64,000 nucleotides of DNA, taken from NCBI GenBank assembly GCA_027625915.1, contig JANTQA010000057.1, forward strand, positions 1,364,001 through 1,428,000, given 5' to 3'. Source of the stretch: Anaeramoeba flamelloides (lineage: Eukaryota; Metamonada; Anaeramoebidae). Shown here piece after piece: positions 1 through 12,047 of the stretch (position 1 is its first letter; the number at the start of each line of letters is the position of its first letter). Made by a program: the position numbers and the translations under genes. The notes under the pieces are model-generated. The model made no database searches and was not told the DNA's origin. It saw only the letters and a program-made list of their open reading frames with translations.

Positions 1-499
1 AAGCGGAAAACTGTTCCGATGACAAAGGGTTTTTAAATCAATATCTGCACCATTTTCTACCAATATTTTGACCAATTTTTCGTGGCCATATTTTGCTGAA
101 ATGTATAACGCAGTCGATTCCTAAAGGTATTTTGAAAGAAAAAATTTTGACAAAAAAGAATAAAGTGTTAAAAATTTGAAAGAAAAAGAACAAAAGAATA
201 AAAATTTGAATTTGGATTTCATCATCGTGGTTGGGTGTCATGCGTTACGAGACGAGACGAGACGAGAAAATGTTTTGTTGAAAAAGGTAGCTTACACCAA
301 AATTGATCGAATTCACATCAGCACCTTTCTCGATAAGTAATTTTGCAATTTTGTATTGACTATTTTCTGCTGCTAAAAATAAAGGATACACACCATCTGC
401 AAATTTCTTTTTAAGATTAAATCTTTTGTTGAGAAATTTTTCCACAAGTTCATAATCACCTTTGATAATTGCTTGTTTTAATTTTCTTGTTTTACTCAT
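1..499 (-). CDS. Ankyrin-repeat protein, 5' end (partial, two exons in window)
   Basis: Translation starts at an ATG at 499-497. Exon 1 (499-296) encodes an N-terminal helix and one ankyrin repeat (PLFLAAENSQYKIAKLLIEK, then GADVN). A 175 bp intron (295-121) opens GTAAGC and ends TAG. Exon 2 (120-1) continues in phase 0 with a second repeat (TALYISAKYGHEKLVKIL, then GADIDLK) and the start of a third at the window edge. The splice is well supported because the joined repeat spacing is canonical and exon 2 is exactly 40 open codons. Ankyrin repeats are protein-binding scaffolds; partner and pathway cannot be told from this piece. The intron holds a four-unit GACGA-type tandem repeat at about 247-267. 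The rest of the gene lies left of base 1. Confidence 0.85.
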
Positions 500-1862
500 T
501 CCAAAAATTGATTTTTGGATAATTTATGAATTTTTCTTGGGTTAGTTATTATTTTACAAACAAAAAGACAAAAAATAAAATTAAAAAAAATAAAAAAGTT
601 TGAAAAAGTTATTTCTCAAAGAGATATCAAAAAAGTTAGAAATAGCATTCAATGAAAAAGCTAAACAATTTTAATGGAAATATTTTGTTGAGGATTTTAT
701 GAAAGTATTTTATTGGTAAACTGAAATTGATTTTAATAAAGCAGGTACATTTTATAAATTTTTTAATAGCGAGAACCTTGTTGAAAAAAGATTTTGAAAG
801 TGTTTATAGATATTCAAATTTTTAAACCAAAACACCATTCTCTACTCTATTTATGAAAAGAAAACGAATCTCAAGTAACTCTGCGTGGAATCTTTATACT
901 TTCAATTTTTTTTATTTATTTTGGCAATATAATTTGTAACAAATTTCTGTTAATTTATCTTTTTTCATTTTTGCAATCTTGTTTTGAGGTATTATTGGGA
1001 TTTCACCTAAATACACAGAAAGTGTAAAACAAAAAAATATCAAACAAATAAATAGAGAAGGCAAATAACATTTATTTCTTGGAATATTATCTTTAGAAAA
1101 ACAAATGAATATATAAAGATAAGGTGAAAATTTTTTCCCATTTATTATTCAAATATGGCTCAAAAAAAGCAGTGTTTTTGAAACCACTATCTTGGAAAAT
1201 AAGACATACGATTTTTTTTTATATACTGATAAATTCAAATAAATTTCAAAAAATTTTTCGTTCAATTTCCATTTTAACAAATCTATAAACTGTTTTCTTA
1301 TCAAAAATTTCCTGAAAAAGAGTATTTTGAAGAACAACTAATCTCACAGAGTTTCTCAACACTTAACTTCATAAAATACTTTATCCAAAGTTTGATCATA
1401 AAAATTTTAAAAAGGAAAATCAAGTAAAAATTTCAAACATAAATTGCAATTTATCAGTATTATTGCTTGAGTTGAAAAAAAAATAGATTGTAGCTTATAA
1501 CGGAGTATCTTTTTTTTGTGGGTAATTTTTGTTTTCCTGGTGACTTATTTTGATTATTTTATATCATAAGTGCCATATTATAGTGTGCGGTAAGAAATCC
1601 TAGAAGAGTATTATTTTTATTTAAAATTTCGTTCATGACCATCATTTTTTACAATATCAATTATTTAGAATTCTTTCTCTAAATCTTTATCTTTATACTC
1701 AATCCGATAACTTTTATAAAAACTTGAGAAGAATACGAAATAATTGTAAAGAAAAATTTTCAAATTGTTCATAAACTTTTAATAGTAGAGGTATTTGTTG
1801 ATAATTGTTTTTTTTTTAAAAATATAAAAGGGATTTTTATGCATTTCTCATTTGGAAATTAG
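500..1862. other. Intergenic, AT-rich; diverged dispersed repeats
   Basis: No gene recognised. Bases about 740-905 resemble about 58860-59030 in the same orientation (shared core around AAACCAAAACACCAT), a diverged dispersed repeat. Bases about 1120-1158 resemble one arm of the 164 bp palindromic element described at 53227-53390 (shared GTGAAAATTTTTTCCCATTT). Confidence 0.5.
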
Positions 1863-1864
1863 TA

Positions 1865-2341
1865 CAGTGGTGTAAATAACCCATGTTGACAACCTTTAAC
1901 CTATTACTAAAATTAAACTCTAGTTTTTTTTTTCAGACTTGGGTATTTGAAGACCAGAAGGCACTTATATATTCTAGGTTCAGATTTAAATTGACTTTAG
2001 AGGTTAGATCTTTTATTAACCAAAATGGCCCAATAATATTAAATGCTTTTGTTTCAAAAATTTCATCATATTTACAAAATTTCTGAGATTAAATGATTAT
2101 TTTATAGAGATTCAAAAAATGAAATTACTTCTCATTTTTTTGTCAAAAAATTGCATTTTAATTTTCCAGTATCTTCATAATTCTTTTTGAAAATTTATTT
2201 AAAGAACCCTATTTCTTGTTTATATATTGTTTTCATCTCATTGATTTGTTTCTTTTATTTCTACAGTCAGCCAATATTTTTTGCATGAGTTAAATTTTAG
2301 TAATGAATAAAAATAAAAAACAGGGGTTATTTACACCACTA
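1865..2341 (+). mobile_element. Non-autonomous TA-insertion element (MITE), copy 1
   Basis: The element has terminal inverted repeats CAGTGGTGTAAATAACCC and GGGTTATTTACACCACTA and is flanked by TA on both sides (1863-1864 and 2342-2343). It is 477 bp. A second copy of exactly 477 bp lies in opposite orientation at 43507-43983 and a decayed third at 51972-52446. TA duplications with CAGTGG-type ends are characteristic of Tc1/mariner-superfamily elements; that assignment is inference because no transposase is encoded. Short open frames inside are not conserved between copies. Confidence 0.85.
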
Positions 2342-2372
2342 TAATAGGTTTAACGAAATAATGTTTTATTAA

Positions 2373-3309
2373 GGGACTAGTCTATATTAAATTTTTTTAG
2401 GTAAATTTAATAGAGATTTAGATTTTTTTTTGTCATTTACTTAGGTTTCAAATCAAAGTGAAAAACTTCTTAATATATTAATGAAATCTTGCTAAATAAC
2501 ATTCATTAAATTTAGTTATTGTTTTTATAGAAAGAAAAAAATTTTTGTATTTTTTCACTTTTTTGTAAGTTGCTTTTTTTCAACTTTTCGCAAAAATACA
2601 AAAAATAAAAAAAAATATGAACAAGAAATCAAAACCTTGTTATGTTTGTGGAAGACCTACCAAAAATAGTTTGAAAAATAAACCTGAAAGGTTTTTTTTT
2701 TGGATTTGCATGAAAACATTGTTTGATTCGAAAAAAATATACAATATATGCTTTACTCTTATTAAAAGATTTTCTTTCTTTTCTTGTACCATTCTTTTTT
2801 TTTTTTCATGAATCCACTTTTTCAGTTTACACTCTTTTGTTTTTGTTGAATTTGAAGTTTTTTTAAGTGTTCTCAAATTATCATTCCAAAATTTTTTGTC
2901 AGAGTCAAAAAAAATCAAAGAAAAGAATAAGAACTATTTTTTAAAAAAGTAATTATTGATAAAACAAATTGGGTTCTTTATACATTCAAGTTGGATGAAC
3001 AGAAGCGAAAGAGAAAATATTCACCAGTTTTAAATTATTTTTTCGTTTTTAAAAATGAGAATAAATATTATTTTTGAGAAAATAATTAAATCCAAAATTA
3101 ATCAAAAAATTCTCATCCATTTAAGATTTGTTTTCAAAAAAACAATTTTAAAAGTCACTTTTTTTGGCAGAATTTTAAAATAACAAAAAAACAAGAACTA
3201 AAAGTTCTAACATTGAAAAAACCTGTCTATTTTCAATTTTAAACATATTTCAAGATAAGGATTCCTTATTTAGTTATTGGACAAAAAAAAAATAATATAG
3301 ACTAGTCCC
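2373..3309. mobile_element. TTAA-flanked inverted-repeat element (piggyBac-like MITE?)
   Basis: Inverted ends GGGACTAGTCTATATTA (2373 on) and its complement ending at 3309 are flanked directly by TTAA at 2369-2372 and 3310-3313. The TTAA duplication is the signature of piggyBac-type insertion; the family assignment is inference. The element is 937 bp, begins about 30 bp after the preceding MITE, and contains a possible small two-exon gene at 2617-2952. No transposase domain is visible. Confidence 0.7.
2617..2952 (+). CDS. Hypothetical small CxxC protein inside the TTAA element
   Basis: From ATG 2617 the frame reads MNKKSKPCYVCGRPTKNS, a lysine-rich start with one CxxC pair like half of a zinc ribbon. 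The unspliced frame becomes Phe-rich and ends at 2811. A splice from GT at 2691 to CAG at 2823-2825, preceded by a T/C-rich tract, keeps frame (2617-2690 joined to 2826-2952) and gives a 66-residue protein ending in a charged helix. The donor (GTTTTT) is weak. It may be a host fragment, a remnant of an element protein, or spurious. No function assigned. Confidence 0.3.
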
Positions 3310-3313
3310 TTAA

Positions 3314-4803
3314 TGGAAGGAAAATTATTTTTTTAATCAATTCATTGTGCAAATTCTGAGAAAAGCGTTGTTGAATAACAAAATGATAATCATTAAAACG
3401 AGATTTTTTATAAAAAAACATCTATTTTTCTTTTTAGTGTAATCAAATTAATTATTTAGGAAATGAACAAAATAAATTCATTGTTTCAATTGTTTTAATG
3501 ATTTTTCTTATCTAGCTGGAGCCAATATATCAACATATGATATACAACATTTCAATCCAAAATCAACTTTCTTATTTCCAACTTCTTAAAAGTAAAATAT
3601 AATCGATCGTTTCTAAATTTAACATACCTTTGATTCTTTCTTTTTCATTTGTATCTGTTTCTTTTTTTTTAAAAAAATGCGTTGAACTTGTTTTTTACAA
3701 ATTATTTAAGGATTAAATGTACCTTATTTTCTTTTCGATTAGAAAAAAAGAAACAGATAAAAATGAAAAAGAAAGAATAAATAAATCGAATTCACACAGA
3801 CCTATTACTAAATAAATTCTTTTCATTTTTTTATTTTTTTTTCTGTTAAAATATCCCCTTTTTAATTCCCAACAAAAAAATCCACAACTTCATCAATCGC
3901 TTTAGATCACTTAAAAATTCAACTTTAAATTTATAAAATTTAAAAAATTAAAACCTAATTTTTGAATAATAATCCAATTACATAAAAAATTGAAAGATTG
4001 TAAAATATTTTTTTTTAGTTACTCCAAAAAAAAAATTAATGAAAAAATTATTTTTAATGTTGAAAAATGAAAAAAATAGGTGACTTAACAGTGAAGTAAA
4101 AAAAGTTTTGTACACTTTTTAATTGTGTAAAACTTACTGAAAGTGAAAAAAAAAGATCTATTAATAAAATAAAGAAAAAATGACCATGTACAAAATGGAT
4201 GATCAAACACAATAACAGTTAGACTGATACTATCTTCTTGTAAGGGTTTTTCTTGAGTTGATGTATAATTAAAAGGTTTTGTCGAAAAATTAACTATTTT
4301 TCTGATCTCTAAACCAACTTGTACAATTTGGATAATAATGGCTGTTAGGAATTTCTTTTGTTGATTTGATTAGAAATCAAATTATAGATTATTCTCTAAA
4401 GTTAATAGATAACTTCTTTTAATTGATTTTACTTTTTGTACTCAGTTTCTATTAAGGTTACCCATTAAAAATTTTTTTGAACTTTTTTTTTCAAATGGTA
4501 AATCATATTATTTGAATTCCAAAATTTTCAAATTTCTTTTTAAAATCAAATTTTTTATTTCAATTTATTATTATTATTTATTTTTCTTTTTTACAAAAAA
4601 TTTTTATCAAAGAACAAAATTTAATAAAGCAACACTAATAAAAAATATACACTTACTTTTTACATTTTTTTGAGATAATTATAGATTTAGAATTTTACAG
4701 AGAAAAAAAGTTTGTTAAAAATCAATAAAATAAAATAAATAATCAATAATATTAAAAAATTGTTTCCTGAAAATAAAATGTAAAGAATATACATGAAATC
4801 AAA
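3314..4803. other. Intergenic, AT-rich, with one short inverted repeat
   Basis: No gene recognised. A 29 bp near-perfect inverted repeat sits at 3633-3661 and 3750-3778 (arm core ATTCTTTCTTTTTCAT), with about 90 bp between the arms. It carries no target duplication that I could find. The remainder is homopolymer-rich AT sequence up to the stop codon of the TRIM-like gene. Confidence 0.5.
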
Positions 4804-6173
4804 TCAAATTAGTTCCACTTTATCCCCATTCCCATATAGCACACAAACCAATCTACACTGTAGAGGGCAATTTTCATCAAGATAACCAGTTGTTTCATCA
4901 CCAACAATGAATTCTATGACATTTTTATCCTTTCGTAAATCAAGTTTGATACTAATATATTTGGCATTTTGTAAATTGGATATCTGCGGTTTAAATTGAT
5001 TTTCACCCAAAATAAACCCTGAATTTATATCAAAGAGAATCAATTTTTTTGTTTCTGAAGTTAGTTCATCATTCCAGCTACAAATACCAAATTGAATGGA
5101 AGAATTTCTTCTTTTTTTATGAATTTTAAAGGTGAAAAAAAATAATTTATTGGAAAGTTTTGTTTTGCCAAAGAAAAAAACCTTGTTCCCCTGTTTCTTT
5201 TTTTTACTTATTCTTAATCTATTCCTTTTCTTTTTTGAAATAATTTTCCTATTTTGGGATATATTTATTAAAGGATTTTTTTTTTGATCAATATTAACAA
5301 ATGTATCGGTGTGTATACCAATAGTTAATGGTAATGGGCAGATCGGAAATATTTGGTTATTTAAAGTAATATAAATTTCATATTGACCCTCCTCTCCCCA
5401 GTAATTCCATGTGTAATTAGCATCTTTATAAGATGTATTAATTACTGAAATATTTGTAAATCTTGAAAAAGATGATATTGATGAATCCTTTTTTGATTCA
5501 ACTTTGCCCCGGATTTGAACTTGAAGATCAGATTTAGAAATCATCTTTGATGGCTCGCCAAGAGAATCTTTACATTCAATTTTTAACACACCTTTTATAT
5601 TTGGTAATATATCATTTTCGTATTCAAATTTACATTTTTCTAAATCATACCTCTTTCTTACGCTGATCATATTTTTTTTTTTTGAATTTGGAAATTTTTG
5701 GTTGTCGATTTGGAATTTAATAAAATAATTTCCTGGTTCGTTTATTTCTAGTTCACAACAAATCTTCGTTCTAGATTTTGTAAATTGAAGATCCATTGGT
5801 ATTTTGTCAACAATTGTATATTTTCCATCTGTTCTTGGTTCGTTTTTTCTTTTCTTTGGGCTTTCTTTTTGGTTTTTTATTCTGCTTTCTTTTTCCATTT
5901 CAATTTCTATTTTTTCCATTTTCATCTTTTTTTGTTCATTTTCTTCTCCGATATGAATTATTCTTATTAATGAACATTTAATTTCATGGTCTAAATAAAG
6001 ATATAATGGCTTCAAATTATTATCAACAATTTCAATTTCAATTTTAAAAAGTTGGCCAGTATAGATATATTCTGGAAATCGGAAAATTGTATTTTTAATT
6101 GAAATTGGGTCATCCAATTGAATTGTATTTAATGATTTTTTTAATGTATCATAGTTGATTAAATTTGTTGAAG
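4804..6173 (-). CDS. TRIM-like protein, 3' exon: filamin-like repeats plus SPRY-like end
   Basis: The frame is open from an acceptor TAG (intron side ends at 6174) to a stop at 4804 and has no plausible ATG at its 5' end, so it is a downstream exon. It begins STNLINYDTLKKSLNTIQ, then LDDPISIKNTIFRFPEYIY starts a filamin-type Ig repeat interrupted by a Lys/Glu-rich insert. A second filamin-like repeat follows (CKFEYENDILPNIKGVLKI to YTWNYWGEEGQYEIYI). The last ~150 residues (SIQFGICSWNDEL ... CVLYGNGDKVELI) resemble a SPRY/B30.2 fold, including the terminal LYGNGDKVEL pattern. The 5' phase (two bases, CT) complements the donor of the B-box exon at 9226-9958. I read both as one gene, join(9958..9226, 6173..4804), 700 residues. 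Filamin repeats after a B-box coiled coil are the known order in TRIM2/3/71-type proteins. If the splice is wrong, this is a separate filamin/SPRY gene with a missing first exon. Confidence 0.75.
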
Positions 6174-9100
6174 CTATAATTAATAGTTAAAAAAAAATTT
6201 TTTTTTTTTTTTTTTTTTCAATTCAATTTTAATTTAAGTAATGGGAAATACATGGTATAAGAATAGTATATATTGTTCAAGTTTTGCTAGAGATTGTTAA
6301 AAAAAAAAAACTACTCTAATAAAATTATAAATCAATTTATTATTATTTTAAGGGCCTAAATACTGTTGAAAAAGTATTTACATTTTTTTTTTGAAAAACT
6401 TTGTATTGATTTTAAAAATAATTTTGGAAATTTTAACAAATTTGAATTTCATTATATACATTTTTTTTTTTACCAGTTTTTTTCTTCTATTTGTATCTTT
6501 CCTTATTTTCAATTAGATCTTTTGGTAAAGTTAATAGATCAATAGATCCTTTAGAACAACAATAGTAATAACAAAAAAGATAAATAAATGTTTTCTCAGT
6601 ATCAAGGGTATTGTAAATTGTTTTTAGTAAAAAGGTTTCTAAAACAACCAACCCTTTAGACTTTCTTTAAAGAACGTATTCTTGGGTTAAAAAAATTTAC
6701 ATTTTCTGTGGAATCTGAAAGGGGTTAGGATAGCTTTTCAAAAGCTTTCAAAATAGCCTAGCCACATTATTGCCAATTATTAAGATTTTTTGTACATTTG
6801 TTTTCTTTTTGTTATTCTTCTTCTTTGAGTGTCTTTGTATTTGACAGAAAACACAAATGGGTACTTATGGTTTTTTTTGATCGATTACCACAAGACAAGG
6901 AAAATTTTTTCCAAAAAAATTCTCTAAATTTTGTATTTTTGAAATACGCTCATATAATAAACATTATTATTCATAAAAATTTTCAAAAAGGTTTACAACT
7001 TTAATAGATATTTATAGGAATTGAAAAAAAAAATGAAATGTTTCAGTAATATTTTTTTCATTTTTAATTGTAAAATTTTTGAATTTTTTAATTAACTTAG
7101 TAGAGAGATACTTTTCAAGTATTTTTTTAATAGTCTAAAAAGAAACATATTTTTCAATTTTAAAATAGCACAAAATATTTCAATCAAAAGAAATCACTAA
7201 ATTAAATTGAAAATCTGATTTTTTATCTGTTTTTGGAATATTTTTTATCATTTTATTTTTTTCCATCATCTTTGAGTTTTTATATACATTCCCGATTGTT
7301 TTCTGCAAATTGTTTTAACATTTATTCTTTTTTCAATCTTAATACTTAAATCAAAAATTAATTTGTTTCAACTTTTTTCATTCAAAAAATACCCCAAAAA
7401 TAGGTGTTTTTTTCAAAAGTCGGTATTTTTGAAAAGGGGGGTATTCGGATTTTCCTGAGTTTAAAAGCTATCCTTTTTTTATTACATTAAATTATGATAA
7501 CTTTGAAAAAATAATTTATAAAAGAAGTATAACTGAAATCCAATGTATAGTTTTGGCTAACTTTAATTTTCGGTGTTTAAATTTTCCTTGTAGTGCAAGA
7601 AGAAGGAAAATTACTCTTTCTTCTTTTAGGTTATTGAACTTGTGACGGTTATAGTCCCATTTTTTAAAACAACACATCTATTTTATAGTCAAGTGAATTG
7701 TTGAAACGAATGTTTATTAGTTTGATCATAAAATTAACAGGAGATTTTTATTTTTGTTAAAAAAAAATTATATTCGAAAAATATTTTTTTTTCCAAAACA
7801 AATAATCTAATGTCTTTACTAAAACTTGACGTCTTTCAAATGTTTCAAACACTTAAAGACAATTCACAGCCCTTTAAACCCTTTCAAACATTTTTAAAGT
7901 AGGAAAGTGTGATAAAAGTATCAAGGCTTTGTAAAAGTCAAGATATTTTTGTTAAAGGTGATTTCAAAAAAATAATTTTTCATTGAATATCTCGATAAAG
8001 TGGAATATCGTGATTTTTATTTTTTCGTTATAAAGCTAGAATAATCGCAATTTTATTGTTAATATCATGATAATATCTGTTACCATCAAAACCTCTAATC
8101 TATTCTATTCAAATAATATTTTATTTTTTTTAAATCATTCAATAGGATAGTTTTTTTTAAAAAATTTTAAAAAAATTAAATTGGTTAAATTTGGGACAAG
8201 TTTTTATAAAATAGTTTTCCTTAATTTAATATAAATTCAAATTAACTAAACACTTTTCTCAAATGTAAAATTCATTCAAATATTTTTAAATTGATAAAAA
8301 TGATTCTGATTTGAAAATTAAATATCAAAATTAGATGTTAAATTTCAAGTAGTTTTTCTATTAATTTTTCAGATTTGTGATTTTTTTAAATTTTACTATA
8401 TTTGCTAAATGGTTAAAATCGATAATTTCAGAATATTTGTTCAATATTCTCATTTTAATTTGTTAACTGTACTTGATAATTTGTATATTTATCAGAAAAA
8501 TGGGAATTTATTTTTTGATTGTTTACTAATAATTTAGACTGATCAGAAAAATGGAATCTTTCAGGTTTTATGGAAACTCTGAGATTTTGGTTTGATAGTA
8601 CTTTAAAAAAAAAGTGACTTCAATTTTTGTGTTATTCTAAGTCATTTGCTTTAATAGTTGTGATCACTAATTTGTTCCTTTTTTGTCAGTTCTTTTTTTT
8701 TAAAAATGACAGCAAATAATATCATATTTTTGAAGATTATAACACCTTTTTGTTGTTGTTGGACCTTTTGAAAATTAATTAAAGAATTTGTAAAAAATCA
8801 GGTGTTTCAAAAATTATCTTGATTAATTTCGCTTAAAAAGAAATGTTTGATCTTTTTTTTTGATCTATAAAGTAAAAATCTAAAAATTTGAAAAAATTCT
8901 CTAGATTTAGATTAAAAAAGAAGACGGAAGTTATGTTATCCAACCTAAAGAGTTTACCAAAGAAATCAAACATAAATTATTTGATCTTTCAAATCAAAAA
9001 AATCGGGTCTTGTTCAAGGAAGGAAGAGTAATTAAAAAAAAAAAAAAAAACGAAAAAAAAGTCAGTCTGTTCAAAAAAAGTGAGGAACTAAAAGTTTTAA

Positions 9101-9225
9101 AAAATGTTGCTAAAAGGTTGGTATGATTCTTTTAAGCAGTTTAGTTTACACTATTTAAAACTTTTAATATTCGCTTTTATACAACAGCTTTAAGAAAAGA
9201 ATTCAAGTTGAATAAAAGATCATAC
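6174..9225 (-). other. Proposed 3 kb intron of the TRIM-like gene
   Basis: The interval opens on the minus strand with GTATGA and closes with TAG, in compatible phase. It is AT-rich with long A and T runs. A plus-strand frame at 6798-7004 looks spurious. A diverged inverted repeat arm (8850-8985) pairs with 11735-11880 on the far side of the 5' exon; a plus-strand open frame begins there (about 8918-9127, KKEDGSYVIQPKEFTKEIK) after a possible acceptor TTTAG, possibly an exon fossil. Other introns in this window are 175-289 bp, so this would be exceptionally long. Confidence 0.45.
8850..8985 (+). repeat. Left arm of an inverted duplication flanking the B-box exon
   Basis: About 135 bp here match the reverse complement of 11735-11880 at an estimated 80-85% identity by eye (shared core GAAGTTATGTTATCCAA). 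The two arms face each other across ~2.7 kb containing the B-box exon. The conserved stretch is open in one frame in this copy only. Confidence 0.65.
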
Positions 9226-9958
9226 TTCCGATTATTGGTTGTTTGCTAAAGTCGGTAATTTTTACTTCCTTATCAAAAAAGTTCTCAATTAAATCATAGT
9301 AATGAGAATATTTCTCAAATTGATTGTTCTTTAGAAACATTAAGGACTGCGAAGAATAATTTTGAATCTGATTTAGAGTTTTTTGAAAAGAATCAGACTT
9401 TTCTTGAAAGGAATCAAGACTTGTGTTCACAATTCGGTAGTGATCTTTGATGGTTTGAAGTAGTAACTTTTGTTGTGAGTTTATTTTGTTGTAAAGTCTT
9501 TGAATTTGATTTTTCGATAGCTCATAAATTGATTCAGACTTTGTGTGGATGATTTCTTCTGTTTTGTTAATTGCCTTTTGAGATTCTCGAATTAACTTTT
9601 TTTCCTTTTCATTTTCCTCTTCAATGTCTGTCAAGGATTGATCAAGTATTAAATCGGTGGCTTCGTCAAACTCCATTAATTCATGAAGTTTGTGAGATTG
9701 AATGATACACCTCCCACAAACCATCTTTTGACAAGTCAAACAATACTTTTCAAGCACTTCATCCTTGTGCTCTTGGCATAACAGAGTTGAGCTGTTACAA
9801 ACAGAATCTAAGACGACTCTTTTGTGTTTTGATAACTGTTTCGTATGCCGTTTATGATCGCAACTCCTACAATACCCACACTCACAATTTAGACAAAAAA
9901 CTGTTGAAACTTTTCGTGGATCACATTCATCACAATAAATAACTTTAGTATTTAACAT
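9226..9958 (-). CDS. TRIM-like protein, 5' exon: two B-boxes and coiled coil
   Basis: The first in-frame ATG is 9958-9956. B-box 1 is visible as C9, C12, C22, C25, C30, C33, H38, H45. B-box 2 is C61, H64, C73, C76, C81, C84, H89, H92. Residues ~105-225 are Glu/Lys/Gln-rich and helical, a B-box C-terminal coiled coil that mediates dimerisation in TRIM proteins. No RING finger precedes the B-boxes, so ubiquitin-ligase activity is not shown; an upstream exon cannot be excluded. The open frame would run to a stop at 9203, but GTATGA at 9225 is a good donor whose phase matches the acceptor at 6174 (A + CT gives Thr). That links it to the filamin/SPRY exon 3 kb downstream. Without splicing, it would be a 251-residue B-box/coiled-coil protein. 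Confidence 0.85.
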
Positions 9959-12047
9959 GTTTATTTTATTAAAAAATGGTTTCACATCTTATTTTCCTTT
10001 TTTACAATTTGTGACCCTGTTTTGTTTGTTGTGAAACTTCAATTAGACCAATCAATTTCATTATTCGCAATCAAATTTATTTCCTATCAAAAACCTATTT
10101 GTTTGAGATTTTTGTTTACAATTGAACCCGAGCTGTAATTCGGTACAGAAGGTTCTTAGAATTGTAAATGAGATCAAATCATCCTTCTAGATTTCCACAG
10201 CCCAAGTTTGAAATTTTTATTTGAAAACTTTGAAGATGTGAAATTCATAATTTAAATGAGACAGAGTATTCTAAATATCAACAAAAAACAAGTGAGACTA
10301 CCTCTAGTATCCATGTTTCAAAATAAAATGTGTATTTTTTTTTTCTTCTTGTTACAATTCAAAATCCAATTGATTATCTGATACGATATCTAAGATCAAA
10401 TCAATTTTGAATGTTAACTTTGATATTTTGAAGGAAAATTTTATATTTTAAATGCAAATTGTTTGAAATTTTTCATTAGTTTTTATGATTTAAAAACGAT
10501 CTAAAAATTAACTCTAATTTTTTGAGAATATATTTTACGATTTGATCCTTTATTTTTAAAATTTCAGTTTAAAGAATAGAACTTTATGAAATCAATATCT
10601 TATTTGATTTTTTTATTGTTGGACCATTTGATCAGTTAATTTAAAAGTAAAAAGGAAAAAAGAAATTTGGCTTTTTATTTTGAAACATGGAATAAACTTT
10701 TTTCCATTATGAAACCTTCCTTTCAAGACGGATTCTTATTTAGAACAAATAAACCTACAGAGAATCAAAAAGGTACAAAAAAAATAAACTGAGATCACAA
10801 AAGTAGATCTGTTTCTCGACAAATTTCTTTTTGCAATGTATTACTAAATGTAAAAACAAAGAAAAAAAGAAAGTGAAAACTTTTTCCCATTTAGTATTCA
10901 ATGATCAGTCAAAGGTACTGTTAATTTCATAATAAAAAGTCAAAATTTTCTTTCAGCTTTCCAAAAAAACAATCTTACGAAATAATACAATAAATTGTCA
11001 GATTCTCAATTCTTTAATACTTTTTGTTGCAAAATAAATTGAACAAAATTTTCATTCAGCTTTCCAAAAACTGATTTTTATCATTGGTGTAACATTTCTT
11101 AATTTTTAATTCCTAAACCAGTTTATTATTCATTTCCCTTTTAGAATTCGAGAACTTTGATGATATCTTTTGATTTTTGAGATGTGATTTTTTGAAACAT
11201 TGTATGATAATTTTGTTCAATTTATTTTAAAATTAACAGTAGTTGAATTAATAATTTAAAATGGTTTTTAGAAATAAAAAAATGAAATGTTTCCTGATTT
11301 AAAATAAATCTTTCTTGTGAAAAGTTGATTAAAATTTTGTTCCATTTATTTTGTAACAAATAATTAGAAAATTTCGATTGTTAACCAAACACAGCACTAT
11401 TGTGTATACATTCGTATAAACTATCTCTAAATTTCAAAGCTTTCTTTGCAAAATACAACAAAAATAGTAATTAAGAAAGAAATTTTACTTTTTTAATATA
11501 CAAATAACATTCAACACTCTTTTTACCAATTAGATCTAAACATGTTTTCTGAATCTTAACCTATCTAACATGTGCACTGTGAAAGACTATTTTTTCCAAG
11601 AATGTTTTGTTTTACTATGGGTGTAACCTGTAGATACATTTTGTTGTTATAAACATTCTTTTAGAAAGTACAAATCAAGACGATGGACTTATTCAACCTT
11701 GATCTCTTTTTACTGAAAAGTATTTTCTTATTCAAGAGATCAAAAATTTAATGTTTGGCTTCTTTGGTAAACACTTTGGATTGGATAACATAACTTCTTT
11801 CTTCTTTTTTAATCCAGATCTAAAGAATTTTTTCAAATTTTTCGATTTTTACTTTTCAGATCAAAAAAAAAACAAATCATATCTGTTCAGCTAAACTCTA
11901 AAAAAGTTTTAAGGTCTCTTAATTTATCAATCTAAATTAAAAAGCCAACTAAAAGAAAAAAGAAAAAGAAAATAGTTTTTAAGGAAGAATTAAAAAAGTA
12001 ATTCATTTTTTTAATTTTTTAGACTTTTCCAAAAATTTTTTTTTTTG
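9959..12047. other. Intergenic with dispersed repeats and a short inverted-repeat element
   Basis: No gene recognised. Bases about 10440-10690 match about 58400-58650 in direct orientation (shared TTTTTATTTTGAAACA and AATTAACTCTA blocks). Bases about 10918-11242 start ACTGTTAATT and end AATTAACAGT, inverted ends shared with the right end of the fold-back repeat at 44120-44657. Bases 11735-11880 are the right arm of the inverted duplication paired with 8850-8985. Confidence 0.5.
11735..11880 (-). repeat. Right arm of the inverted duplication flanking the B-box exon
   Basis: Reverse-complement partner of 8850-8985. It lies about 170 bp upstream of the RPA-interacting-protein-like gene, so it may overlap that gene's promoter region. 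Confidence 0.65.

Noticed and set aside
1883-2086. 67-codon frame inside MITE copy 1
   Set aside because: Not preserved in copies 2 and 3; the element is non-coding.
5785-5981. Two overlapping Phe-rich plus-strand frames
   Set aside because: Antisense of the Lys/Glu-rich insert in the first filamin-like repeat of the TRIM-like gene.
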